64,000 bases of DNA, taken from Proteles cristata cristata (lineage: Eukaryota > Chordata > Mammalia > Carnivora > Hyaenidae). A program made the position numbers and the translations under genes. Below are positions 43,721-55,069 of this stretch, piece after piece. The stretch's first letter is position 1, and each line of letters opens with the position of its first letter. The stretch covers positions 186,001 to 250,000 of the forward strand of contig JAESUZ010003530.1 in assembly GCA_017311185.1 (NCBI GenBank), written 5' to 3'. The notes below the pieces were generated by a model. That model searched no databases, was not told where the DNA came from, and was given only the letters and a program-made list of their open reading frames with translations.

Positions 43721-44930
43721 GTAGGAGAAATATAAGCACATTTTTATGGTGATGGAAATTATCTTGTAAAGGGTGGAGAACTGATTTGGGAATTGTTGCG
43801 GAATTGGAGAGACTTGCAGGAGCAAAGTCCCCGGTTGGGTCAAAGAGGACAGGATGCAATGCTCTCCAGTTGCCGTATGGAGTTGCTGGGGAAACAAGAG
43901 ATGGGTTACCCAAGGTTGGGGGAGCTTGATTGTTTCTATGTTTTATGTTTGTTTGGTGAAATAGGAGGCAGCGGTGTCAGCTTAGAGTGAGGATGGGAAG
44001 CGATGTGGTAGAGGTTTGAGAAGTGAGAAAATATGAAATAGCCAGCTAAGCAAATGGAAGTATGAATGGACTAAGGAAACAGAAGGTAATGGCAAGGCAG
44101 CACGGTGGACCTACTGGAAGTTTCTGTTAGCTGATCATCTATGTTTATGCAGCTCTATTCAGCTGCACATGCGCAGGCAGGGGAATGGCTCCAGCCAGGG
44201 CCATAGTTAGTCAAGTGATTGCAGCAAAAAGGCAGGAGCCAGCGAGCTGATGATGTGTGCAATGGAGTAATGATATTGATCAGCCTTGGTGTTCAAGCTG
44301 GGTAAGGAGGGACATAAGGGCACAAGACAGGCTAGCAGTGAAAGCAACAGTGAGTGGTCCCACTGAGGTCGAAAAACTGTTGGAGTCAGGAGATGGAAAG
44401 AGGGGATAGTGAGTGACAAGTGGGATGTTAGACAGTGTCACTGTAAAAAGTTGTAGTTATATAAATAACAAGAGCTGGGGTGCCTGGGTGGCTCAGTGGG
44501 CTAAGCACTCTCCTGGACTTCAACTCCGGTCATGAACTCACGGTCACATGCTGACAGCACAGAGCCTGCTTGGGATTCTCTCTCTCCCTCTCTCCTCTCT
44601 GTCTGTCTCTCTCAAATAAATAAACATTTAAAAAATGTATAAATAACAAGAGCTGGGGCGTGCAGTGAGAGTAAGTTCAGAGCGTGGGTAGAGAGCAAGT
44701 TAATTGGGGAAGATAAGGTCAAGGAGTTTTGAAGCCAGGGAATTGGAAGGTTCCCACAATTGGATGTTGAAAGCAAAGAGTAATAATGCTGGAGTCACGT
44801 GACCAAGAGGGGCCCTCCTAATAGAGCAGAAGCAGGTGTTTGCAGTGTACTGATGAGCACTGTCTGAGAGGTGGAAACTACTTTTATTTGCGACATTTGA
44901 CTTTAATGAGGCTGAACTTTTCCCACAATG
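43721..44930 (-). repeat. possible continuation of the L2-like repeat
   Basis: Purine-rich sequence in the same style as the block before it, but without landmarks I am sure of. Interrupted by the SINE at 44481-44637. No gene recognised. Confidence 0.3.
44481..44637 (+). mobile_element. short CAN-type SINE with internal deletion
   Basis: Head TGCCTGGGTGGCTCAGTGG, lacks the B-box GGGTTCGAGCCCC stretch (jumps from CACGGTC to ACATGCTGACAGC), ends CAAATAAATAAACATTT. Perfect 21-bp direct repeat tataaataacaagagctggg(g) at 44460-44480 and 44638-44658. Confidence 0.93.
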
Positions 44931-44934
44931 ATTC

Positions 44935-45625
44935 ACTAGCCATTTGTTTTCCATTTATGAATTGCCTTTTTGGTTACTTTGTCCGTAATTCTTTGTCCCT
45001 TCATCTAAGAGCACTTTGGAAAGCACTTTAACCTTCTATCACAGATGTTGCTTGTTTCTTCCATTATTTGCTTTTTACATGTTTCTGGGCTTGTTTTTTT
45101 TCTAACATACATATGCTTTCATTTTTTACATAGTCAGATCTAACAATACCTTTCTTTATGGATTCAGCCTTATGCATCATTCACATAAATCTCTTTCCCG
45201 ATCCAGGTCAGATAAATAGTCAACAATATTTTCCTTTTCTATGGTTTTATCGTTTATATAATGCTCATACCCACTCAAATACATTTATAGACTATTTGGT
45301 GACTCTTGCCATTTGTCTACCCAATTAGCAAATTATTTCCAGCATGATTTTAAAAAGATTAATTTTTTAAAAAGATAAATCATCCTTTACATTCTATTTT
45401 ATAATATCATCATATGTAAAAAATATATTTATATATATTTGTATATTTGAATTTGTACTTTCACTTCTGTTCCATTAATCTATCTATTTCTGTACCAACC
45501 CTATTGTGGCTACTGTGGCTTTATTAGTGCTCCGAGATCTGAGAGATGTTCCTGTTCCACTCATCGCTTTCCCACTTCACGTATTTTTATTATTGTAATT
45601 GCTCTAAAACTATAAGCAATTATAG
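44935..45625 (-). repeat. old L1 (L1M/HAL1-like)
   Basis: Reverse old-L1 phrases: TTTACATAGTCAGATCTAAC, TTTATGGATTCAGCC, ATTTTCCTTTTCTATGGTTT, TTCCATTAATCTATCTATTTC, ACTGTGGCTTTATTAGTG. Highly diverged, no frame. Confidence 0.5.
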
Positions 45626-46290
45626 AAAGACACTAACTTATCCATAGAAGATACAACTTCCTTCGATCATTCCCTCTCAATATACCACCCTTGTGTAGAG
45701 AATTAGGAGTTCCCGGGCTAGAGATTCCATTCATTAGCTCCAAACAGAACCAAATCAGTCAAAAATATACCCAAGCCAACAATTATAACAGACCTGAAAA
45801 GGGTTGTTTTTTAACAGACCATTTGCCTGAAACAAAATCAGTATCTCCAGACTCTCTTCTCTGTTCCCACTGGCTTTGTTTCTATGGAAATCTGTGCTTT
45901 TGAGGGTATGGTTGTCTTGACCATTAACCACTGTGTGGCCCTTCTAATATGATACCCCATTCAGTGCTCTCTGCGTGTGATCTCCAGGACACCAAGCTTT
46001 CCCAGATTTCCTTTCTCCCTCTCTGTCTCTCTCCCTCCCTCCCTCTCTGTCTCTCTCCCTCCCTTCCTCTCCATCTCTCTCCCTCCCTCCCCCCTATTCC
46101 TTTTCACTCTCCTTTGCTGGTCCTTCCTCATCCTCCAAGACCCAAACACTGCATGGCCAGGACTCAGCCTTTCAGTCTCTTTTCTGTCTGCCCATCGTGC
46201 TGGCAATCCCATTGCCCTACAGCTGTAAATTCCATCTGTGCATGGGTATGTATGTGTGTGCCATCTTACCTTCCTTTTCTATGTCCCCAC
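45626..46290. other. unassigned DNA with CT-rich tract
   Basis: Imperfect CCCTCTCTGTCTCTCT repeats at about 46015-46095. ORFs across it are repetitive and not meaningful. Confidence 0.6.
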
Positions 46291-46312
46291 TTTGAAACTG
46301 AAGAAACATCTC

Positions 46313-46538
46313 TGGGGTGCCCAGGTGGCTCAGTTGGTTGAGTGTCCAGCTTCAGCTCAGGTCATGATCTTGCAGTTTGTGGGTTCAAGCCCCACATTGG
46401 GCTCTGTGCTGGCAGCTCAGAGCCTGGAGCCTGCTTTGGATTCTTTGTCTCCCTTTCTGTTCCTCCTGCTCTTGCACTCTCTCTCTCTCCCTCTCAAAAA
46501 TAAATGAACATTTAAAAAATTTAAAAAAAAAAGAAAAA
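46313..46538 (+). mobile_element. CAN-type SINE
   Basis: Head GGGGTGCCCAGGTGGCTCAG, GGGTTCAAGCCCCACATTGG, CT middle, AATAAATGAACATTT tail with A-rich end. TSD gaaactgaag at 46294-46303 and about 46540-46549. Confidence 0.93.
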
Positions 46539-46549
46539 GAAACTGAAGC

Positions 46550-46955
46550 ATCTCAAAACTACTGTGCTCAATCACCTGATTATCCCTCCAACCTGCTCCT
46601 CCCACGATCTTCCCCATCTCAGCAAATGGCAACCCCATTTTCCCAGTTGCTCAGCCAATATCCTTGGAGCACTCCTTAACTCTTCTTTTACTCTTACACC
46701 CCACATCTGATGCAGCAGCAAACTCTATCTGCTCTACCTTCAAATTACATCTGGAATCTGACGACTTCCAATGCTATCACCCTCTTCCAAACTATCTTCT
46801 TCTCTCTCCTAGATTATTCCAAAGACCTCCCAACTGATGTCCCCGCTTCCATCCTCACCACACAAAATACGTCAACCTGCAATCCAGTTAAAACTTGGAC
46901 CACCTCTATCCCGAACCATCCAGGGGCTTCCCACCTCACAGAATGAAAGCCAATG
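46550..46955. other. unassigned non-coding DNA
   Basis: No repeat or gene recognised. Confidence 0.4.
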
Positions 46956-46959
46956 GTCT

Positions 46960-48152
46960 ACACAAGAAAAGCAAAAATAGACAAATGGGATTGCATCAAA
47001 CTAAAAAGCTTCTGCACAGCAGATGATCAACATTGTGAAGAGAGAACGTACAGAATGGGGAAAAATATTTGCAAGCCATATATCTGATAGAGGGTTAATA
47101 TCTAAGATATATAGGGAACTCAAACAACTCACTAGCAAATAATCCAATTTAAAAATGGGCAGAAAACCCAAATAGAAATGTCTCAAAAGAAGACATACAA
47201 ATAGCCAACAGATCTCTGAACAGATATATGAAAAGATGCTCAACATCATCAAAGAATTGTAAATCAAAACCACAATGAAATATCACCTCACACCTGTTAT
47301 AGTGGCTATTATCAGAAAGACAAAAGATAACAAGTTTTGGTGAGGATGTGGAGAAAAGGAAACATTTTTACACTGTTGATGGAAATGTAAATTAGCATAG
47401 ACATTATGGGGAAATATGGAGATCCCTCAAAAAATTAAAAACAGAACTACCAGTAATTCCCACTTCCAGGTATATATCCAAAGGAAATGGAATCAGTATC
47501 TCAATGAGATGTTCATTGCAGCAGTATTTACAGTAGCCAAGACAGAGAAACAATGCAAGTGTCTATCAACAGATGACAGTATAAAGAAGAAAGAAGATAT
47601 GTAATAACATATGTAGTTTATATAATATTCCATTATAGATATATATTATGCTAATGTTATATTTTATATTATTATATATTATCTATAAATAAAACAATAT
47701 TATTCAGCTATGAAAAAGGAAATCCTGCCATTGATACCTACATGGATGAACCTGGAACACATTTCGCTAAAGTAATACAGGCAGAGTAAGGTATATACTA
47801 TACGATCTCACTTATGTGTGTAATCTAAAGAAAAAATAAGTTGAACTCCTAGAAGCAGAGAGTAGAATGATGGTTGCCAGGGGCTGGGAGAGTGGAGGAA
47901 ATGGAGAGATGTTAGACACGTTATAAAGTTAGTTATGGTTATAAAGGATGAATAAGTCTAGAGATCTAATGTGCAGCATAATGATTATAGTTAATGATAT
48001 CATATTAAATACTGGAAATGGACCAAGAGAGATCGCAAGTGATCTCATCACAGACACAAAAGGAACTATATAAGGAGATGATGTGTTAATTAGCTTGACT
48101 GTATTTATATCAAATTTTGTTGTATGCCTTAAATATATACAATTTTTATTCT
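46960..48152 (+). repeat. old L1 3' half (L1M-like)
   Basis: Plus-strand landmarks in order: AAATGGGATTGCATCAAAC, AAAAGCTTCTGCACAGC, ATATCTGATAGAGGGTTAAT, CAGAAAACCCAAATAGAAATG, AAACCACAATGAAATATCACC, TGAGGATGTGGAGAAAAGG, TCTATCAACAGATGACAG, GCCAGGGGCTGGGAG. Includes an AT-rich insert near 47630-47700. Frame destroyed by stops and indels. Confidence 0.88.
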
Positions 48153-48440
48153 AAAATATATGAATAACTTACAAAGCCACTGGTCAACAACAGACTTAAT
48201 CTTCCTCCAAAATCTCTTCCCTAGCAGCCTTCTAGCCTCTCCTACTTCTCTCCCATTTGCAATTATTTGCTCTTTTCAAACGTGCCAGACACATGTCTGT
48301 ATGAGGTATTTTAACTTGTCTCTCTTTCTCTTTAAAACATTCATCCCCTGGATACCCACATGTGTAGTAGCTACTTCTTCAGGTCTTTGCCTTCAAGTGT
48401 CATATTTACACTGAAAAATTCCCTGATAATTCTATTTAAG
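48153..48440. other. unassigned non-coding DNA
   Basis: No repeat or gene recognised. Confidence 0.4.
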
Positions 48441-48459
48441 ATTAAAGTTACAATTCCCA

Positions 48460-48863
48460 TGAGGTGCCTAGTTGGCTCGGTCAGTTGAGTGTCTCACTTT
48501 GGCTCAGGTCATGATTTCATGGTTCATGAGTGTGAGCCCTACATAGAGCTTGCTGCTGTCAGCGCAGAGCCCGCTTCTGATCTTCTGTCCCTCTCTCTCT
48601 CTCTTCCAAAAATAAGTAAGGGGTGCCTGGGTGGCTTAGTCAGTAAAGCATCTGACTTTCGCCTAGGTCATGATCTCGCGGTTCTTGGGTTCGAGCCCCG
48701 TGTCAGGCTCCGTGCTGACTGCCAGCTTAGAGCCTGGAGCCTGATTCAGTCTGGGACTCCCTCTCTCTCTGACCCTTCCCTGCTCACGCTGTCACTCTCT
48801 CTCTCTCCTAGAAATAAATAAAACATTTTAAAAAATTTTAAACAAACACAAAAATAAGTAAAC
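48460..48863 (+). mobile_element. older CAN SINE carrying a nested young SINE
   Basis: Outer copy (48460-48619 and 48850-48863) has a diverged head (GAGGTGCCTAGTTGGCTCGG) and CT tract. TSD attaaagttacaatt[c/t]cca, 19 bp with one mismatch, at 48441-48459 and 48864-48882. Confidence 0.93.
48620..48849 (+). mobile_element. young felid-type CAN SINE, nested
   Basis: GGGGTGCCTGGGTGGCTTAG, GATCTCGCGGTTCTTGGG, CT middle, AAATAAATAAAACATTTT tail. Inserted in the A-rich tail of the outer SINE with TSD aaaaataagtaa, 12 bp perfect, at 48608-48619 and 48850-48861. Confidence 0.95.
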
Positions 48864-48947
48864 ATTAAAGTTACAATTTCCACCTTCCCAACAACTATTC
48901 TCTCTTCTCTGGTTTGGTCTTCCCCATAGAACATACTACTCTCACAA

Positions 48948-49131
48948 ACTATATATATACATATTATATATATATACACATTACATATATACATATATAC
49001 ATATACATATATACATATATATACATTATATATATATACATTATTATGAGTAAATATTATGTGTATATATATATATACATTATATATATATACACTATAT
49101 ATATATACACATATACACACATAATATTTAC
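48948..49131. repeat. AT-rich microsatellite (TA/TATACA)n
   Basis: About 180 bp of alternating TATATA and ACATATAC units, imperfect. Its chance ORFs (Tyr/Ile-rich on both strands) are not genes. Confidence 0.95.
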
Positions 49132-49815
49132 TCATTTAGTGTGTCTCTCCTTTGTAAAACATAAGTGATGCCATGGGATTTGTTCACCACTGCATGTCCG
49201 ATGCCTAAACAATGACAGGCAGAGTAGACACTCAGGAAATAATTGTTGGATAAATGAATCAACCAATGAATGAATTCTGCAGTCTTAGAAGAAAATTAGA
49301 ATAGATTTTGCCCCATTCATCGAAATTTGCCAAGGTGCAAGAAAAACCAAATGACTTGCCAAAGACCTTAGAATTGTCTCAGAGGCATGACTACTCTGGA
49401 GAAGACACCATAGCTGCTTCTTGTCTGGGAGAGGCCCACAAATTACTTTGCTTTCCCTACCAACATAGGGCCATTTCTTCATAGTGGGTCTATGGGACCC
49501 AATTCTAGGAAGAATGAAAAAGAGTATACAGTTGTATACAAATGTACGAGAATATACCTGTCTTCTAAGGAGTCTGCAGTACTTTGATACTAAATATTTA
49601 AAGAATAAGCAAAATATGTAATCGAGTACTAAGTTATCTAAGTGTAAAGTCTCCACTGGACAAAGAAGCTTGTCTTCATTTAATGGAATGGTTTTGTGGA
49701 AAAAGAAATGGAAGAAATAAATGAAACAATAGGAGAACCTTAACATTCTCAAATGCTTAATTAAAAGCACCTGGTCATACTTGGTGCTGGGAGGGGCATG
49801 ACCCTGCCTTACTGC
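49132..49815. other. unassigned non-coding DNA
   Basis: An L2/MIR-like tail lies at about 49205-49270 (AATTGTTGGATAAATGAATC). Nothing else recognised. Confidence 0.45.
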
Positions 49816-49845
49816 AATGCTTCTGATATTCTTTTTTTTTTTTTT

Positions 49846-50042
49846 ACAAATAGTTTATTGTCAAATTAGTTTCCACATAAGACCCAGTGCTCATCCCCAC
49901 AAGTGTCCACCTCCATGCCCATTCCTCCTCCCCCCCACATCCATCAGTCCTCAGTTTTTGTCAGCATTCAAGAGTCTCTCATGGTTTGCCTCTCTCCCTT
50001 TCCCCCACCATTTCCGCCCTTCTTCTCCCCCTTGGTCCTCTG
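49846..50042 (-). other. L1 3' UTR
   Basis: Shows the polypurine-type 3' UTR (CCCTTTCCCCCACCATTTCC on the plus strand) and an AATAAA (TTTATT at about 49855-49858 region on the plus strand reads TAGTTTATTG) close to the poly(A). Confidence 0.85.
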
Positions 50043-53000
50043 TTAAGTTCCTCCTAATCCTCCTATACGTGCACACATATGATATTTGTCCTTCTCTGCC
50101 TGACTTATTTCGCTCAGCATAACACCCTCAAGGTCCATCCATGTTGCTACACATGGGCAGATTTCATTGTTTCTCATTGCCATGTAGTATTCCATGGTAT
50201 AGATAAACCACATCTTCTTGATCCATTCATCTGTTGATGGACACTTAGGCTCTTTCCATGTTTTAGCTATTGTGGAGAGTGCTGCTATGAACATTGGGGT
50301 ACATGTGCTCCTATGCATCAACATTTCTGTATCCCTTGGGTAAATTCCTAGCAGTGCTATTGCTGGGTCATAGGGGAGTTCTATTGTTAGTTTCTTTAGG
50401 AACCTCCACACTGTTTTCCAGAGGGGCTGTACCAGTTTACATTCCCACCAACAGTGTAGGAGGGTGCCCGTTTCTCCACATCCTCGCCAGCATCTAGAGT
50501 TCTCTGATTGCTCATTTTAGCCACTCTGACTGGCGTGAGGTGGTATCTCAGTGTGGTTTTGATTTGTATTTCCCTGATGAGGAGGGATGCTGAGCATCGT
50601 TTCATGTGTCTGTTGGCCATCTGGATGTCCTCTTTGGAGAAGTGTCTGTTCATATCTTCTGCCCATTTCTTCACTGGGTTGTTTGTTTTTCGGGCGTGTA
50701 GTTTGGTGAGTTCCTTATAGATTCTGGATATCAACCCTTTATCTGATATGTCATTTGCAACTATCTTTTCCCATTCCGTTGGTTGCCTATTAATTTTCTG
50801 GGTTGTTTCCTTGGCTGTGCAGAAGCTTTTAATCTTGATGAGGTCCCAACAGTTTATTTTTGCTCTTGATTCCCTTGCTTTTGGGGATGTGTCAAGTAAG
50901 AAGTTGCTGCAGTGGAGGTCAAGGAGGTTGTTTCCTGCTTTCTCCTCTAGGGTGTTGATAGTTTCCTGTCTCACGTTCAGGTCCTTTATCCATTTTGAGT
51001 TTATTTTTGTGCATGGTGTGAGAAAATGATCTAGTTTCATTCTTCTGCATGTTGCTGTCCAGTTCTCCCAACACCATCTGTTAAAAAGGCTGTCTTTTTC
51101 CATTGGATATTCTTTTTTTTTTAATTTTTTTTTTAATCTTTTATTTCCAGGAGAGAGAGAGAGACAGCATGAGCAGGGGAGGGCCAGAGAGAGAGGGGGA
51201 CACAGACTCTGAAACAAGCTCCAGGCTCTGAGCTGGCAGTCAGCACAGAGCCCGACGCGGGCTCGAACCCACGAACTGCGAGATCATGACCCAAGCGAAA
51301 GTCGGACGCTTAACCGACTAAGCCACCCAGGCGCCCCTCCATTGGATATTCTTTCCTGCTTTGTCAAAGATCAGTTGGCTGTATACTTTTGGGTATACTT
51401 CTGAGTTCTCAATTCTGTTCCATTGGTCTATGTGTCTGTTTTTGTGCCAATACCATACTGTCTTGATGATGACAGCTTTGTAGTAGAGGCTAAAGTCTGG
51501 GATGGTGATCCCTCCCGTTTTGGTTTTATTTTTCAGGATTACTTTGGCTATTCGGGGTCTTTTGTGGTTCCATACAAATTTTTGGATAGTTTGTTCTAGT
51601 TTTGAGAAGTATGCTGGTGCAATTTTGATAGGAATTGCATTGAATGTGTAGAGTGCTTTAGGTAGTAATGACATCTTAACTATATTTATTCTTCCTATCC
51701 ATGAGCATGGAATGTTTTTCCATTTCTTTGTGTCTTCTTCAATTTCCTTCATAAGTTTTCTATAGTTTTCATCATACAGATCTCTTGTATCCTTGGTTAG
51801 GTTTATTCCGAGGTATTTTATGGTTTTTTGTGCAATTGTGAATGGGATCAGTTTCTTGATTTCTCTTTCTGTTGCTTCCTTGTTGGTGTATAAAAATGCA
51901 ACCGATTTCTGTACGTTGATTTTGTACCCTGCAACTTGGCAGAATTCTTGGATCAATTCTAGTAGGCTTCTGGTGGAGTCTGTCGGGTTTTCTATGTAGA
52001 GTATCATGTCATCTGCGAAGAGTGAAAATTTGACTTCCTCTTTGCTGATTCTGATGCCTTTGATTTCCTTTTGGTGTCTGATGGCTGATGCTAGGACTTC
52101 CAGCACTATGTTAAACAGCAGTGGTGAGAGTGGGCATCCCTGTCGTGTTCCTGATCTCAGGGGGAAAGCTCTGAGTTTTTCCCCGTTGAGGATGATGTTA
52201 GCTGAAGGCTTCTCATAGATGGCTTTGATGATGTTTCAGTAGGTTCCTTCTATCCCAGCTTTCTCGAGAGTCTTTATTAAGAAGGGATGCTGTATTTTGT
52301 CAAATGCTTTTTCTTCATCTATTGACAGGATCATATGGTTTTTATCTTTTCTTTTATTGATATGATGTATCACATTGATTGATTTGCGAATGTTGAACCA
52401 GCCCTGTAACCCAGGAATGAATCCCATTTGATCTTGGTGGATGATTCTTTTGATATGCTGCTGGATTCGATTTGCAAAGATCTTGTTGAGAATTTTTGCA
52501 TCCGTATTCATCAAGGATATTGGCCTGTAGTTCTCTTTTTTAGCTGGATCTCTGTCTGGCTTGGGAATCAGAGTGATGCTGGCTTCATAAAATGAGTCCG
52601 GGAGTTTTCCTTTGCTTTCTATTTTTTGGAATAACTTGAGAAGAATTGGGATTAATTCTGTTTTAAATGTCTGGTAGAATTCCCCAGGGAAGCCATCAGG
52701 TCCAGGGCTCTTATTTGTTGGGAGATTTTTGATCACTGATTCAATTTCTTCACTCGTTATGGGTCTGTTCAGGTTTTCTGTTTCTTCCCGTGTGAATTTT
52801 GGTAGTGAGTGTGTGTTTAGGAATTTGTCCATTTCTTCTAAGTTGTCCAATTTGTTGGCATATAATTTTTCATAGTATTCCCTGATAATTGCTTGTATTT
52901 CTGAGGGGTTGGTTGTAATAAGTCCATTTTCATTTATAATTTTGTCTATTTGGGTGCTCTCTCTTTTCTTTTGATAAGTCTGGCTAGAGGTTTGTCAATT

Positions 53001-54133
53001 TTGTTTACTTTTTCAAGAAACCAACTCTTGGTTTCATTGATCTGTTCAATTGTTTCTTTGGTCTCTATGTTGTTTATTTCTGCTCTAATTTTTACTATTT
53101 CTCTTCTTCTGCTGGGTTTAGGGCGTTCTTGTTGCTCTGCCTCTAGTTCCTTTAGGTGAGCTGTTAGATTTTGGACTTGCGCTTTTTCTAATCTCTTGAA
53201 ATAGGCCTGGAGAGCAATGTACTTTCTTCTTAGGACTGCCTTTGCCGCATCCCATAGATTTTGAATTGTTGCGTTTTCATTTTCATTTGTTTCCATATAT
53301 TTTTTAATTTCATCTCTAATTGCCTGATTGGCCCATTCATTCTTTAGAAGGGTGTTCTTTAACCTCCATGTTTTTGGAAGTTTTCCAGACTTCTTCTTGT
53401 AATTGATTTCAAGTTTCAAAGCATTGTGATCTGACAGTGTGCATGGTATGATCTCTATTCTTTTATATTTATTGAGGGCTGCTTTATGTCCCAGTATGTG
53501 ATCTATCTTGGAGAATGTGCCATGCGCACTTGAGAAGAAAGTAAATTCCCTGGCCTCAGGATGTAAAGTTCTAAATATATCCGTCAGGCCCATCTGGTCC
53601 AATGTGTCTTTCAAGTCCATTATTTCTTTAGTGATTTTCTGTCTGGTTGACCTATCCATTGCTGTAAGTGGGGTATTAAAGTCCCCTGCTATTAGCACAT
53701 TCTTATCTATAAGCTTGTTTCTGTTTGTGATTAATTGTTTCAGATATTTAGGTGCTCCCATATTCGGTGCGTAGACATTTATGATTGTTAGTTCTTTCTG
53801 ATGGATGGACCCTGTAATTATTATGTAGTGCCTTTCTTCATCTCTTGTGATTGTCTTTAATTTAAAGTCCAGTTTGTCTGATATAAGTATCGCTACTCCG
53901 GCTTTCTTTTGATTTTCTGTAGCATGATATATATTTCTCCATCCCCTTATTTTTAATCTGAAGGTATCTTCCCGTCTAAAATGAGTTTCTTGTAGACTGA
54001 ATATAGATGGATTTCGTTTTTTTATCCATTCTGCTACCCTATGTCTTTTGATTGGAGCATTCAGCCCATTTACATTCAGTGTTATTATTGATATATGTGG
54101 GTTTAGAGTCTTTGTATCTTTTGTAGGGTTCAT
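50043..54133 (-). pseudogene. L1 ORF2 (endonuclease-reverse transcriptase), broken
   Basis: Encodes the L1 ORF2 protein: nicks target DNA and reverse transcribes L1 RNA. The start is the ATG at 54131-54133, followed by 395 intact codons holding the APE-like endonuclease: N20 (TLNVNGL), E49 (QETH), GDFNT near 151 and SDHNAL near 236. A 1-nt loss near 52950-52960 (GAGAGAG tract) ends this frame. The RT follows at 52106-52945 and 51338-52106: [22 protein letters not shown] and the catalytic FADD at 52008-52019. An in-frame TGA lies at 52236-52238. A SINE (51116-51337) breaks the C-terminal part, and another 1-nt loss occurs near 50512. The last frame ends at 50043. Usual length is about 1275 aa; the added-up frames agree. 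Confidence 0.96.
51116..51337 (-). mobile_element. young felid-type CAN SINE inside L1 ORF2
   Basis: Reverse near-consensus SINE with GAACTGCGAGATCATGACC and AAGCGAAAGTCGGACGC. A perfect 17-bp TSD tccattggatattcttt at 51099-51115 and 51338-51354. It is younger than the L1 it interrupts. Confidence 0.97.
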
Positions 54134-54179
54134 GTTTGTGCTGGTGTCTCTGGAATCTTTGTTCCTTGCAACCTTTCCT

Positions 54180-55069
54180 TCAGAGCGTCCCCCTCAGGAT
54201 TTCTTGTAGGGCTGGCTTCGTGGTGACAAATTCTTTCAATTTCTGTTTATTTGGAAAGGTTTTTATCTCTCCTTCTATTTTGAATGACAGACTTGCTGGA
54301 TAGAGGGTTCTTGGCTGCATATTTTTACTGTTCATCACATTGAAGATCTCCTGCCATTCCTTTCTGGCCTGCCACGTTTCAGTAGATAGGTCTGTCACCA
54401 CTCTGATAGGTTTCCCTTTGTATGTGAGGGCCCTTTTCTCCCTAGCTGCTTTCAAAATTTTCTCTTTGTCCTTGTATTTTGCCATTTTTATGATGCTATG
54501 TCGTGCAGAAGATCGATTCAAGTTACGTCTGCGGGGAGATCTCTGAGCCTCTTGTATTTCCACATTGACTTCCTTCCCCAGGTCGGGGATGTTCTCTGTA
54601 ATTTGTTCCAGGACTCCTTCAGCACCTTTCCCTCTCTCTTCCTCTTCAGGGATTCCTATGATACGGATATTGTTGCGTTTGACTGTATCGCTGAGCTCTC
54701 GAATTCTTCTTTCCTGTTCCTGGATCAGTTTGTCTCTTTTTTTGTCAGCTTCTTGTTTTTCTATAATGGTGTCTTCTAAATCACTTATTCTCCTTTCTGC
54801 CTCTTCAAGCCGTGCTTTGGAGGCCTCTAATTTATTATGGATCTCATTTATCGCATTTTTTAATTCTTCATGCCTATTTTTATTTTCCATTCTGTCTGTA
54901 GCCATAGTTTCTTTGATGTCCCTATGTTTTTTTCAAGTCCTGCTATTAATTTTACCATTATTATTCTAAAATCTTGTTCACTTATGCTGCTGATATCTGT
55001 TTTGAGCAGTTCATTAGCTGTCATTTCTTCTTGAAGTTTCTTTGGAGGAGAGCTCTTTCGTTTCGTCAT
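54180..55069 (-). pseudogene. L1 ORF1 (RNA-binding chaperone), one frameshift
   Basis: ORF1p coats L1 RNA as a trimer in the L1 RNP. The start is the ATG at 55067-55069 (MTKRKSSPPKK). The frame is broken by a single 1-nt deletion near 54930, after GLEKNI. It resumes (54180-54905 region) with a heptad coiled coil (EELKNAINEIHNKLEASKARLEEAERRI) and the RRM (RIIGIPEEEE), then the C-terminal domain (WQARKEWQEIF). Total about 296 codons, normal for carnivore ORF1. The ORF1-ORF2 spacing is 46 bp (54134-54179). Confidence 0.95.
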
